Shown piece by piece: positions 11,601-23,965 of a stretch of DNA of 64,000 nucleotides. Where the stretch lies: positions 107,060 to 171,059 of the forward strand of contig VTPC01001012.1 of assembly GCA_011009095.1 (NCBI GenBank), in the 5' to 3' direction. Position 1 is the stretch's first letter, and every line of letters begins with the position of its first letter. The position numbers were made by a program, and so were the translations under genes. The notes under the pieces were generated by a model. That model worked only from the letters and a program-made list of their open reading frames with translations, searched no databases and was not told where the DNA came from. Source of the DNA: Ignelater luminosus (Eukaryota > Arthropoda > Insecta > Coleoptera > Elateridae).

Positions 11601-13486
11601 GCAACTGAAGAGTCTAGCACAAGCAACTCAGCTACGTGAGTCTAGCAAATAAACTTATTGTTTTACAAGGAATTACAAATAGTCGTTTTGAAGGTGTTTA
11701 TGGGATACTTGAACAGAAATTAGAACGAGACCTTCTGTGTTTCCAGTGTACTATGAAGCAGTGTTGAAGGTGTTCGACTGTTCTGAGTCAAATATTCTAA
11801 TTTTTAAGAAATTCTTGAAATAAGCCAAATTTAATTCTCTCCGCGTATTACAAAGGAATACGTCAAGGAAAACCTTTCGAGAGGTAATGCTTTTCTTTAT
11901 TTACTCTAACGAGCCTTCAAGAAGAAATACAAAGTAGCAAAAGCTATAAAACTTTAACTCTCATTTAGATTTTCAAAAGCCTTCCGTTGGCCATATAAAT
12001 GGCTAGTATCATTTATTGTTTCGGGGTAAATTTTCCGTCTTTTGTAATAAAGACAATGGAATCAAAGATGGTTGAAATCGACAAAGTGGAGAAACCCGAC
12101 AACTAACGAATGACAGCAAAGACACAACGTGATTGCGACGTTGTCAGCTCTGCTATTTGTACAGACCGTCTGCCGACGAACTGTGACGTCACTAGTAAAG
12201 AAAAATTATTTTATTTCCTTATAACTCTTTAGTTACCATATTACGGCAAAACTGTTAATGGATATTAACTATGTATCCTGTCTAGAATGATAATATGTGT
12301 GTAGATTTCAATAAATCCATTTTAGGAAACGACCCCATTATGAAAATTTATATCTCTCCTTTAAGATTCGAAATTTCTTTATAATCATCATTCATTAATC
12401 AGAGAAATTTTTGAAAACAATATTTTAGTTTTCTGATCATAATAACTATGAAGGGATTGGAAATTCTAGAAAACAGTGTTCAAAAGGTCCAACCGAGACA
12501 CTTAGCTAAATATTTAGAAAAAGGCATTGAAAACTTTAGCTATCCCGATTGAAAGAGATTCTTTAAAATGTTTACAAGTCTTGCAAAAAGTTCCATTAAA
12601 ATAAAGAGATAAAAAGTACTACCAAAGAGGACTATAAATTTATAATATCGTAAACGATGCTACAGGACGAGACGTAAAATTGACTTAAGACTAAAACCAA
12701 ATGCTGAAACAAACAAAAAAGGTAAACAGTTCATTTTGCTTGAATCTCGGCATTAACATCCAGATGTGAAGAAATTAGCGTTATCTGAAGACCTTTAAGA
12801 CCAATAAAAACATTAGTAGTTAAGGTTGACTTCACTAAAGTCGCAAATTATAATTATACCTGTACCTAGCATTTTTAATAAATTGTTAGAACTTGAGCTC
12901 AAGTTTAGAAAAAAAAGATTTCCCTCAAATAAACTTAAGGTCAGCTTATTGTCTTTTCTTCATGGTAATCCTACCTTATCCGTTTAAATGTAAACAAAAT
13001 TATATCGGAAATAAGCTGATACACAATGAAATGATATTCTGTATTACATCCTTGAAACCTTAGACAAATATTTATTCTTGTTTTTACCCCTGAAACTGTA
13101 ACATGTAAAAGCTATTATTCATATACAAAGTTAACATTAATTAGTATGAGCTGAACAAAACATAATTTAGCGAAACAACAGCTCGAATAGTAAACCTTAG
13201 AAAAGAAATATTCTTCACTTCAGAATCTGCTGCTCACCGGTGCTCACCAAACGAAAGCGAGCTACTTGCCACAGTCTGAAAGTTAAGATTGTAGATCAGA
13301 CTAGGAAGATCGATTCAAATAGTAGACTTAACTCTGTTGACTTACACATAAAACTTTCTCGTCTTCAAGACTTCTTAAATGTGAATTAATACTTTAACAT
13401 GGTAGTTACAGAGTTGCTCCCAGTATGAGACAAAAAGAGAAAGAAAATGATAATCAAGAAAGCTAACAACAACGGATAGAAGAAGG

Positions 13487-13490
<4 letters not shown>
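11601..13490. other. Intergenic, no gene seen
   Basis: No coding frame is supported. A short hairpin, ACAACGT and ACGTTGT around a 7-bp loop, lies at about 12124-12144, and a TGACGTCA palindrome lies at 12184-12191. Confidence 0.5.

Positions 13491-13533
<43 letters not shown>
13491..13533 (+). repeat. (GA)n microsatellite, 21.5 units
   Basis: An uninterrupted GA dinucleotide tract of 43 bp. Confidence 0.98.
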
Positions 13534-13536
<3 letters not shown>

Positions 13537-16500
13537 TCCAAATCAAAAAAAAAACTAGTTACAAGAGAAACTGAAAATTTCTACAGAAACAGCTGACAAG
13601 ATATTCCTGGAAAACAAACAAGTAATGAAAAATTTGTTTGTCGAGCTAGAAGATGAAGATAGAATAGGTCTCAGCAATGACGAGATTAATTTTGTTGCCA
13701 TTCTACCCCATTCAAAAATACCGACTTCGTATTAGTTACATTTTATACGAAAGCCTGTAATTGAAACTATGTTGTTAAATTCTTAAAAACTCGAAATTTG
13801 TCATTCCCAAGCATGTTTTGTTTATTCCAAATGTCAGTTTCGTGATTCCTCAACTTAATTTCCATCAAAAAGGCATATAATCTGCTTTTCTTGACAAGTT
13901 TACAAAAAGAGACACAAGTAAGTAAGTGGAAGTTGTTGAAACTATCCCACCATGAAATTGAATGTGCCCCTCAGTGACTTGGAATATTCTGTGGAAAGCG
14001 TCACAGTCGCCCCTAAAGTGTGTAGGTAACTAGACAGCAGAAATACTTGTAAATTGTGGTTGTTAACAATACTTGATTGCTACCTCAAAAACAAGGAATA
14101 CAACCTTATTTCGTCACTTTTCGAGCAAGAACTCTTAAAGGTTCCAGTTATTTGTTGTCGAGCGTTTTGTAAACTACCTTGGAATTACATTCTACGTGTA
14201 GGATCAAGATGGTTTAACAGCTTGAAATTGCAGCATTGCTAGTAAAATGTCAGCATATAACTATGGATAATTACAATTGGAGCAGCTTTAAGTACCATAC
14301 AATACTAAAGCACTGACTTCAAATCGTCAATTGTTGTTAAAACTACCTCTGACTAAATAACTAAGTTTAGATACCAAATTCTGCATCTTAATGCGCATAG
14401 GTTATTCCAAACCGACACTCACCAAAATTAGTGTTATTTAAATTTTTTCAAAAATAATTTTTTTAGGAAGTAGGAATATAATTCCAACAACTTTGTGCAA
14501 AAGGAAGCAGAAAGTGTCTTTAAAAGTATGCTTTTGATTTTATAATATTCCATAAGAGGAAGATAATGAGTGAAATTTAAAAGTCACTTTTTCTAAGATA
14601 TCTTTGAGACTGAACAAGGTATTTGTGAGTTTTTGGATAGCATGATTTACCATTACTTTTACCAAATTTCACAGAAAAATCTAATTGACTAAAAGACGTT
14701 TAAACGGACCAACACCAGCAAAGAGAAGATTTTTGCCATGAAACTAAAATATCGTAACGTTTTTACGTTTATACGAGGAACGCAATACCTCAAAGTTCTT
14801 TTTTACTGATAAGATCCAGACCAACTAATTACTAGATTAAATTAAGTTATGTTAGATTAAGCACGATCTTCTTGCTAGAGACTTCGATAATACCCTCCGT
14901 AGTAATGTGTTCGCGCTAACAACCTACAGAAGCCATCGGTCGACCGCAGACTTATCGTCAACAAGATCTACATCACTTTACGTCAAAGATGTTCATGCCT
15001 GTAATTCAACAAAGCTGTACTTACTATAATATTTAATGGCTAGTTGTGGTTTAACCTGTAGCTGCTTTATCGTCAGTACAATCTTCAAGTGAGGTTGATT
15101 TATAACATTCCGTTATTTGTATCCACCTGAAGTATTTTTTTAAGTTGTTTAAAAATTTCAAAAAAATTTGATTAACCCGCATCGACAATTTGTGTAAAAT
15201 ATTTTGTTTTGGATATGCTGTGCTATAAAACCAAATTAAAATAAAAATTTTTGTTTGCAGTATTAACCGTAGGTATAAACTTCACAGTTGTTTTTATCAC
15301 AGCAAAATATTACCGTCCGATTTTTTTATATACCTTGCTTTGATGAAAGATATCCAAAACTCAGTTAACATGTTTAGCGTTCTATCACCGATATTCTTTT
15401 ATATCATGTGTTATTGACAGATCAAACATCCCACAACAAATTCTCTCTTGAAACTTTCCTTATGCAACATCAATTCTCCTTTAAGTAATTCTATAATAAT
15501 TATATCTGGTAATTAAACAAAACCCATAAAATGAACAAAACGCACCTTATTTTTTGAACAAATGGGATTTTTATTCATTCTGAATAAATTACCTGTCCTT
15601 TGTCTTATTCGTAGGCATGTGTTGCCTCTCATATAAAAAGCCCTAGCTAAAGGTAACATAGGTTTGCGACGGCAAACCAGATAGATAAATCTTGGATTTG
15701 TAAACATTGACAGTCTTTGGTTAACCTAGTTTATACGAAATAGCAACCGAAACTTCTAACTTATTCTGGAGGCCATTGAAGTAATAGTTGAGTCACAGAA
15801 TGATATTTTCTGCAGGGACTTTTTTAGTTTAGAATTTTACTGTGTGGAAAAAATTGTTGACGCTACTACAGAGGACAACTTTACCCTTGAAATACTTTCT
15901 TTTTGTTCACTCAGCAACACACCTGGGAAATTTAAATTTAACCCTGTAAGAAAAAAAAGTGCTGCAAAAGCACGCACTGTTTTCATGTAAAAACGTACTT
16001 TTTACGTTTACTTTAATTTTTTGTACAGACATGAGAAAAGCACTTTAAATAATAATGAACCTTACACGTTTTGTTCTTCCAATATAAGTAAACAAACTTT
16101 TGTAATTTACAGGCAAAGCTAGGCATATCAATTATGATAGTTGACAATTTGTATGCGAAATCTAATTTTGCGATCATCACGATTGCTATCTAAAATTAAT
16201 TAAAACCCATTTATACTGAACTTTTAATTGCTCCATTTTAAATTTGTCACATGCAGCAATTTCGATTAATTTTTAATCAACCTAAATTTTTTTCAAAAGT
16301 TATATTAGATCACGTCGAAGCACATATCATGGAAATCCCACAACAGCTAGGGATATCTCTTGACAGCATAACACCATGAATAGTAAATCCTATCAAACAA
16401 AGTGGATTTCAAGACAAATAAGCTCATTGTGTCAGATTCCTTATATTAGGTAAAAATCCTTTTTGCAAAAAAAGAGGATAACGTGTTGTACATTTACATT

Positions 16501-16845
16501 CAGAGTAAATTAGATGGGCGTGTGGAAAGAGCAGGGTTTAACAGGAAACCGGAAGAATGAGAACTGAATTTTTACTTCTCACCAAGAAAAATCGAAAAAC
16601 AAGGCAGCAGGTGAGTTGTGAGCAGAAAGATTCCAGTCGCGAGGAAATAAAAAGAAAAACATCTGGACTGTCTAGGTTTCGCAACGAGAAAGATCAATCA
16701 TCAGAGTTGCAATTTCACGCCGGAGTTTCGAGTTTAAAGCGCGACGTGATTAACGCCCCAGAAACAGACAAAACATCCCTCGTTCAATTATTTCGGGTAA
16801 AAATATTTGGCGGCTGTATGTTAAACTAATGTAGCAACAAAATAC
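13534..16845. other. Intergenic, no gene seen
   Basis: Short frames at 14054-14242 and 15513-15707 show no domain. The plus-strand frame at 16557-16829 partly lies opposite the minus-strand candidate exon and is not supported as a gene. Confidence 0.5.
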
Positions 16846-17316
16846 CTTTCTAAGGAAAAACTCGTTGCAACCGTCAGCGTCTGGTTTTCCTTTCCAATGT
16901 ACATGTCGAAACCTCACAGCTCCTAAGAACCTTGTGCCGTTTAACTTTGAAACTTCTGCGGCGAGTCGCTTGATGTCAAGCCGTTTAACTTTGGCGCAAT
17001 GCTTCTTGTAACGTCTCTTTTGAAGGGTTTTCTCGTCAACCTCACTGACTTCGCCCTGGGACGTCAATCCCTCCTCCGTAACCCAAGCGCTTAACACGGC
17101 CTCGATAAAGCTAAAAAGTTGTTGCACGTTAGGTTCCATTTTTGTGGTCATATGTGAGGTTATATTCGCGTTTGCACACACTTGTAACAGCAAATTGTCA
17201 CCGAAATGTACAGTTTTATGTCGTCGTCTCCGCGATATAGAACATCCCTTTTCAGGACTCGCAACTTCCGTATGCCTACTACATTTTTGGGCGCAACTAG
17301 CATTTGATTCAACCAT
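16846..17316 (-). CDS. Candidate first exon of an unrecognised host gene
   Basis: A minus-strand frame begins at an ATG (17316) in strong Kozak context (AAAAAAATGG), with a TATAAAA word 53 bp upstream (17375-17369). It encodes about 157 residues before a possible splice donor AAAG/GTATTT at 16846/16845. The frame itself stays open to 16750 (188 codons). Visible features are a basic patch SRRRRHKTVHFGDN, a hydrophobic helix-like segment VQQLFSFIEAVLSAWVTEEG, a second basic run LQKRRYKKHCAKVKR, and KLNGTRFLGAVRF. Base composition is clearly GC-richer than the flanks. I do not recognise the family. It could be a conserved regulatory protein exon, a transposon gene, or chance, and the splice donor is inferred. 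An internal Met (MEPNVQQLF) is an alternative start. Confidence 0.4.
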
Positions 17317-17399
17317 TTTTTTAGCACTAATTGTTAAAATAAATTTTTAAACTGCTTCTCGCGTAACATTTTATAAAATTGCTAAACGTAACTTTACTT

Positions 17400-19430
17400 T
17401 TTTTTTTTTGATTTGTCTAAAGATACTCGGCCATTTTTTCTTAGATTTTTTTTCTACAATAATAATATAATAAGCGACTTTTGCTCTCCGATTTTAATTT
17501 TAATTTTTATTTTTTCTTTTGGTGTTAATATCGACAAGGCGAAGGCACTGCTTTTTAAATTTTCACACAACAATTATTTAAGCCGTATACGTAAGGCGAA
17601 TAATTTGCACAGTTTTGTATGTATCACAGCAAGTTGAAGAAGTTCCTAACAATGCGCGTAGTTTTACATTTAAAAACACTGCAACACCTTAATTATTAAA
17701 TTGTTAATTATGTCTTATGCTAGTCACAAGAATTAAATTTTTGCGATAAAGACAAATTGTAAAATTGTTTTAATAAATAAAAATGATATGAAAAGAAATT
17801 TTCCTGTGTGTAAAAATAAGTAAAAAAATTGCCTGAAAAATTATTTATTGTAACATTTTATTAAGGTCGTAACAAATTAAAAATTTCAAAAATTAACTTA
17901 AAAATAAACAACAAAAATTTAAAAAATCCTATTTCAATAGAAAAACAAATTAGGCGTTTAAAAATTAAGGTATGTTCTGAAATAAAAATAAAAATGTACA
18001 GTTTATGCACTCCCTGTCTAAACGTCTACGTAGATCAGTTGTTAGCAACAGAACTACGTGATTTCAATCCGAGCCATGACGTCAAACTGAGCCAAATGGG
18101 TGAACACTGAAGGTTCGTAGCGGGAAAATCTAGAACTACTCCGGATCAATGCGCATCCTGCTCCGGATTTTTCCATAGCGGCACACACATACAATCTTAG
18201 CTGTACAACGACAATAGATAAATGCGAATTTATTGTGATCCGTAGTAGAATGCAACTCGTTTTTAGGACATTCTTTAATCGGTTATCTCATTTGTTCGAA
18301 ATGATTTCAGCAGAATTTAAACCAGCCGAGATGAAATTGGAAATCCTTAAAGATCTCATTTCTAAACCTAATATTAAAAGAAAAAACTAACTAATTTAAT
18401 TCGAAAAGATCATCTCAACAAATAAGTTAAAGGATGTTTCTTTCTAAAATATTTAATGGAATCATTAATTCATATAAATCAAACTCAAATACAAGAGTAA
18501 TAAAATGAATCTCGTTTAAAATTTTCAAACTTCCCTAAAACAGTTACCCAAGTTGTTTTAAGAAAACCTCTTAATCTTTTACCCCCATTTACCATTTTCG
18601 TTGGGAAGATTCTCTGGAATTTAAACTAATAGATACAAGTTCTGGAAATGGGAGAATCCTTTTCAGTCCCAATTTAAGCGTTTTATTTCCACAATTTCCT
18701 TCAGGGACTTTGTATCGTTTTAACTAAATAACTGCCCTCAAAAACAGCTTTTTCCAGTATAGGATAAGTTTAGCAATTACGAGACTAATGTTAAACACGT
18801 AAGATTTCTTTGAAGATTTTATTTGAAAGCTCAACGTTTTCGCTTTTATGACCTTCCAGACACGTATATTAGATTGGATTTTTGTCGAAAACAAATTAAT
18901 ATTAAAGTGCATGCGCTTAATTTAATTGGACTTCAAGTTAAATTATAAGTTACACCTTCTTTCTTATATTAAATTTTCTTTACAAGGATATCTGAAACTC
19001 TCAAATAAAATCTGATGAGAAATTATTTGTGACTGTGTCTTGATTACATCAAGCCTTTAATTAAATTTCTTAACGAAATTTTCAATTTTATCAAATCTAA
19101 GAAAAACATATTTATATTAATAGGGGGCTAACATAGTATAAAAGAATAGACGACAAGATATAATGACTTTTCGGATTAATAAATTAAAAAGGTGAAAAAT
19201 TAACAATTCTTGTACAGGACAATACTACGTTAGCTTACCGATCGATAATAATTATATGCTGTTCAGGTGGTATTCAGTTTGGTAATACGAAATTAATATG
19301 ACCGAAGATGTAATAGTCACACAAATAGTATTTATTACAGCTTTCAGCAAAATCCGCTCCAACAAGTCACAAACAATAAGAAAACCACATAGACTCATGT
19401 TTCATTCTCATAAAGTTTTTTACTTACAGC
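17400..19430. other. Intergenic; GC-richer patch around 18000-18200
   Basis: No coding frame is supported. A less AT-rich patch at about 18010-18200 contains a perfect TGACGTCA palindrome (18077-18084) and a duplicated CTCCGGAT word (18138, 18171). Its role is unknown. Confidence 0.4.
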
Positions 19431-19436
19431 TATATC

Positions 19437-20498
19437 GTGGAAGATGATACAGTTTTTACGAATGTTAATAGTGATAGCACCTCTAATGACAAAAGAAACC
19501 AGAAAAACCGTAGCGATAGAAACAAGAAATACATAAATACGTATCAGGCAAAAATCACGTGTTTAGAAAATAAAGTGACTATTTTACAAAAGAATATGCA
19601 GCGACTGCTAAATAAATATCATCGAAGTCAAAAGGACCTTATCTCTATCAAACAACAGTTACAACATCCCAAGACACTTGCAGATAATAATGTAAAGAAA
19701 TCACCGAAGACAAACAATATTCGACAGAAAATTAGTAATAACGACAAATATTTTAAAATGTCCAATAGTATTATCAATAATGTCAACACCGAAATACCAG
19801 GTCAAGTACAAAAACAAGCTATTCAGGTTAAGATCAATCCTACCGAAAATTCAACATCAAGTGCTAAATCAAAAATACTACTGTTAAGCGATAGTAACGG
19901 TCGTAATAGTGCGGACATCTTACAGTCTCTACTTTGTTCTGATAATTACAACGTGCAGTGTATATTTAAGCCTAATGGCAAATATGAATATATAATTGAG
20001 GACCTAAACAATCCAGTTAAAAATTTTGGGAAAAAAGATTATATAATAATATGGGCTGGAACTAATAACGCTTTGAGAGGAGAGAAACTGAACAAAAATG
20101 CATTTGATAAAATAAAAGTCGCCGCAAATAATACAAATATAATTTTTATATCAACTCCTTTTTGCAACAATCGTGCCATTCTTAACAATTTTATTTATGA
20201 TATCAATTTGCAAGTATACAATAAAATACTAGAAGAAAATATATTAAGTGCGTATTATCTGGATATCAATTCACTGTTTAGTACTAATTCTGCAAATCAC
20301 GGAATACACTTAAAAAAAACAAACAAATTTATATTATTCAAAAAAGTTGCTGAGTATATTAAAAATAAAAACATCGAATTTAATGACAACAACCCGGAAA
20401 AGTTTATAAACAGGGACAATCTAATCGCTATAATTCCATTTAGTCCAACAGCTTCTTTCTGTGTGTCTCAGCTTAGGGATTCCAATGTGGATTTTTGA
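19437..20498 (+). CDS. LINE ORF1 with SGNH esterase-type domain
   Basis: An uninterrupted frame of 353 codons. The N-terminal third is rich in Lys, Asn and Gln with a heptad-like stretch (ITCLENKVTILQKNMQRLL, about residues 40-60), probably a coiled coil for trimer or RNA binding. Residues about 145-310 match the SGNH hydrolase fold: ILLLSDSNGRN is block I with the nucleophile Ser, DYIIIWAGTNNAL is block III, and NHGIHLKK is block V with the catalytic His. CR1-clade ORF1 proteins carry this domain. The first codon of the open frame is GTG in the context ATCGTGG, with a stop 60 bp upstream and no ATG between. Either the original ATG mutated, or the start comes from splicing at the TTTTTTACTTACAG acceptor-like site just before. 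The first in-frame ATG is otherwise well inside the protein. Confidence 0.8.
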   Translation: MEDDTVFTNVNSDSTSNDKRNQKNRSDRNKKYINTYQAKITCLENKVTILQKNMQRLLNKYHRSQKDLISIKQQLQHPKTLADNNVKKSPKTNNIRQKISNNDKYFKMSNSIINNVNTEIPGQVQKQAIQVKINPTENSTSSAKSKILLLSDSNGRNSADILQSLLCSDNYNVQCIFKPNGKYEYIIEDLNNPVKNFGKKDYIIIWAGTNNALRGEKLNKNAFDKIKVAANNTNIIFISTPFCNNRAILNNFIYDINLQVYNKILEENILSAYYLDINSLFSTNSANHGIHLKKTNKFILFKKVAEYIKNKNIEFNDNNPEKFINRDNLIAIIPFSPTASFCVSQLRDSNVDF

Positions 20499-23462
20499 AC
20501 ACAGCCTCCGGATCAGTTGGAAACAATGAACATATTACAAGTAGCAAAGGTAGTGTTAGTACATACGCACCAAGTAGAATACTCACAGTTGTAAATGAAA
20601 AAAAAGGTTCTAACGGCGATAGCGATTATAAAACAATGTCAATGTACTACCAAAATGTGCGTGGACTTAGAACGAAAACGAGTGAGTTATATGATAATGT
20701 GTTGGCGAACGATTTTTCTATTATTGCGTTTACAGAAACTAATTTAAATTGTTCTTTTGAAAATTGTGAAATTATGGATGATAGATACACAGTATATCGA
20801 AACGATCGTAAATGTGAATTAACTGGTAAACAGGGTGGAGGTGGAGTGTTGCTTGTAGTACGTAATAAATGTAGTTCTTGTAAAGTCAACGTAGATAACA
20901 TTGAAGCTATAGAAAGTTTATGGGTTGTTTTTAAATATTTACATTACAGTATTTTAGTTAGTTTAGTTTATATTCCTCCCAAATCAATAAATGAAAAATA
21001 CCGTCTGTATTTTGAAATGTTTGAAAACGTTTGCAGAATGAGGTTCGATAGTATAATTGTTATTGGCGATTTTAATGTACCACAGGTTTCGGGAACTAAT
21101 TACGACTTTTCTAAAGGTGGAGGATCAGCTAAATGCATTGGAGAGTTTATACAGTTGTACAATTTACATTCTGTCAATAATATTTTGAATTCTAAGAACG
21201 CTACTTTAGATTTGGTTTTAACCAATTTACACTGTGTAGTAGAAGAAGATGCAGTACCTCTCGTTAAAGTTGATCTGGCTTATCATCCTCCTTTAGCTAT
21301 AACTTTTAGGTTAGTTGGAGCAAAAAACTGCAATAAGAAGGGTAAGAACTGCTCATATTACTACAATTTTAGAAAAGCTAATTTTGATTTGATGTATAAC
21401 ATTACTAGGTTTACCGATTGGACTTTTATTAAGTACGAGACGAATGTTGATATAGCACTAAACAAACTTTATGATGTTTTATATAATATTTTAGATCAGT
21501 GTGTTCCCAAAAATACAATAACCAATAAGTGGCGTAAATATCCTTCGTGGTATGATAATAATATAAAAACAAAACTTAAGGAGAAACGGAAAGTTAGGTA
21601 ACGTTTAAAAACCAATAATTTAAATCGTAACCTTAAACTCAAATTCAATACTTTACGGAAGGATATTAAGAATTTAATTAAAAATGCACGCAAGAGATAT
21701 TTACAAGAAGTTCAATTAGATATACGGGCTAATCCAAGAACATTCTGGGATTTTATTAGAGCGATGAATAAAAAAGGGTGATTATTATTTGAGGTAACTC
21801 ACAATAATGTCATATATACCGGGGATAAGTTGATAGTTTCTGCTTTTGCCAAATACTTCAGTTCGGTCTACTCTAAAGATAATACTAATACAACAAATAA
21901 TAACTTCCAATTAGATTACGGAACTGAGTGTCTAAATATTCGGAATATATCCATAGATAAGGTGACAACAGCCATTAAGCAGCTAAAACCGCGTGCTTCT
22001 CCTGGTGAAGATAATATTCCGTCTTATTTAATCAAGGGTTTATCCGAGTTTCTGTCTGAACCGTTAACGGCGATCTTTAATTTAAGTTTAGATACAGGCA
22101 AATTTCCAACACGTCTTAAAAAAGCCTGGATCAGACCTATTCATAAGTCCGCTGATATTAACGCGGTTGAAAATTATCGTCCTGTGGCTGTACTAAATAC
22201 ATTTAGTAAAATTTTCGAAGCAGTCTTACATTTGCAAAATTTATAATCATGTTAAAACTGTAATTAGTAAATATCAACATGGATTTGTTCCTAAAACGTC
22301 GACAGTTACAAGTTTACTAACCTTTACAGATATTATTTCCGAGAATATAAACAATAAGTTACAAACTGATGTCGTTTATTTAGACGCTGCAAAAGCATTC
22401 GATAAAGTGGATTTTATTGTTCTTATTAGCAAACTCAAGGCGTTTGGTTTTAGTGATAAATTGCTCAAATTTTTTAAATCTTATTTAACTGAAAGATCAA
22501 TGTTTGTTCGTTATAATCATGTTTTTTCTGAGAATTTCGTTCCAACGTTGGGGGTCCCACAAGGGTCAACGCTAGGCCCTTTATTATTTTTATTATTTAT
22601 AAATGATCTGCCTCGCTGCATCACATCCAGTGAAATATTATTATATGCAGATGATGTTAGACTGTTTCGAAAAGTAAATAATAATCAAGACTGCATAGTG
22701 CTTCAGAATGATTTAAACCGTTTAGTAAGCTGGTATGATGAAAATAAATTACAACTTAATACCAAAAAATGTCAAGTTATCTCTTTCAGCCGTAAACAAA
22801 CTGAACTAACTCACAATTACACGATAATGGGAATTACATTGCAGAAGGTAGCTGAAGTTAAAGATTTGGGTGTAATATTTACTTCCAAACTAAAATTTAG
22901 TCGTCATATTGAGGAATGTGGGAAAGAGACCAATCGGAAGTTAGGATGGGTACTTAGAAACAGTAAAGATTTTTCTACGGAAACTACTTTGCTACTATAT
23001 AATGCTTATGTACTTTCGAAATTGGAATATGCCGCTGTAATGTGGGCCCCTAGGTCTTTTATGGATATTCATATTGTGGAGAAAGTTCAAAAATGCTTTT
23101 TGAGGCATCTCTATTATCGAAAGTATGGGATATTCCCTAATTTTAAACATCACGTAGCATACAATGTTCAGCTTGAAAAGTTTGAAATGAAAAGATTAGA
23201 GACTAGGCGCAGGTTAATTTCAATCACTACTGTTTATAAAGCTCTCCACTATCAAATCGACTGTGAACAGTTGTTACATGAGTGCAGTTTTATTGTTCCT
23301 AACATTAGATGTCGGATAAAAAATGTACCATTCAGAACTTTTAACACATGTTCACCAATTACTACAGTTTTGAATGATGTTAATGATTTTTCAAAAATAT
23401 ATAAATTTGATTTATTTAGCGACACGTATTCCTCTATTATTAAAGCCCTTGATGGTAAATAA
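20495..23462 (+). pseudogene. LINE ORF2: endonuclease plus reverse transcriptase, lightly broken
   Basis: This is the replication enzyme of the LINE. Endonuclease: MYYQNVRGLRTKT (about 20642-20680), IIAFTETNLN with the metal-binding Glu, IIVIGDFNVPQVSG, and YHPPLAITF with the final His. Reverse transcriptase: KQLKPRASPGEDNIP (finger block 1), VVYLDAAKAFDKVDF (block A), LGVPQGSTLGPLLFLLFIND (block B), EILLYADDVRLFRK (catalytic YADD), VKDLGVIFTSKLKF (thumb). The C-terminal part runs to ALDGK and stops at 23462. Lesions are TAA at 21599-21601, TGA at 21779-21781, and a one-base shift near 22235. The frame overlaps the ORF1 stop, and its first in-frame ATG is at 20636, so translation may need reinitiation or frameshifting. 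Confidence 0.9.
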
Positions 23463-23965
23463 CTGTGATTCTTTTTATACTATTAATATTTATGTATTGA
23501 TATAAAACTTTTTTTTTATTGCTTACAATTATTTTAATTTTACACTTTTATTTTATAGCTAAATGTTGTATTCAAATTATTTTGTATTTTGAATTTTTGT
23601 GTGAAAGATAATTATTTAATACTCCTAGTATATTTTATTTATCGCACGTAAGGATTATTTACAATATTTTGAAATCATTTGATATTTTATTATTTATATA
23701 TATTGACATTGGTGTTTAGATTCTACTCCATGTCTTTTATTTGAATGACATTTTATACAGTTGTATTTGTCCTATTCAAGCAGCTGTGCTCAATTTTCGT
23801 ATTTTAATTTGTTGTTCTTTGTTGTGTATTATTACTGATGTTTACAATTTTTTGTTTGATATGTTTTCAACTTTGTTACGCGGCACATAATTTTAGATTT
23901 ATTGTAATTCTCTGTAATTGGCTATGTAGCTGTTGAGAATAAAGGTTATTATTATTATTATTTTC
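23463..23965 (+). other. LINE 3' UTR and (TTA)n tail
   Basis: A T-rich 3' UTR ends with AATAAAGG and five TTA units. The tail marks the 3' integration junction. Confidence 0.75.

Larger units (their letters stand above)
19437..23965 (+). mobile_element. Near-complete CR1/jockey-like LINE
   Basis: Two adjacent frames and a 3' UTR are present. ORF1 (19437-20498) has an SGNH esterase-type domain, ORF2 (20495-23462) has endonuclease and reverse transcriptase, and the 3' UTR of about 480 bp ends AATAAAGG followed by a (TTA)n tail at about 23945-23963. An esterase ORF1 with an APE endonuclease is typical of the CR1 group. The (TTA)n tail is common in insect members of this group and of jockey relatives. 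The 5' UTR boundary was not located. ORF2 has only two stop codons and one frameshift, so the insertion is fairly young. Confidence 0.88.

Noticed and set aside
12184-12191. Perfect TGACGTCA (CRE) palindromes at 12184, 18077 and 44429 as regulatory elements
   Set aside because: Three in 64 kb is only slightly above chance and none sits at a supported promoter.
16557-16829. 90-codon plus-strand frame partly opposite the minus-strand candidate exon
   Set aside because: Little more than a reflection of the GC-richer composition. It has no domain and the opposite strand has the better start context.
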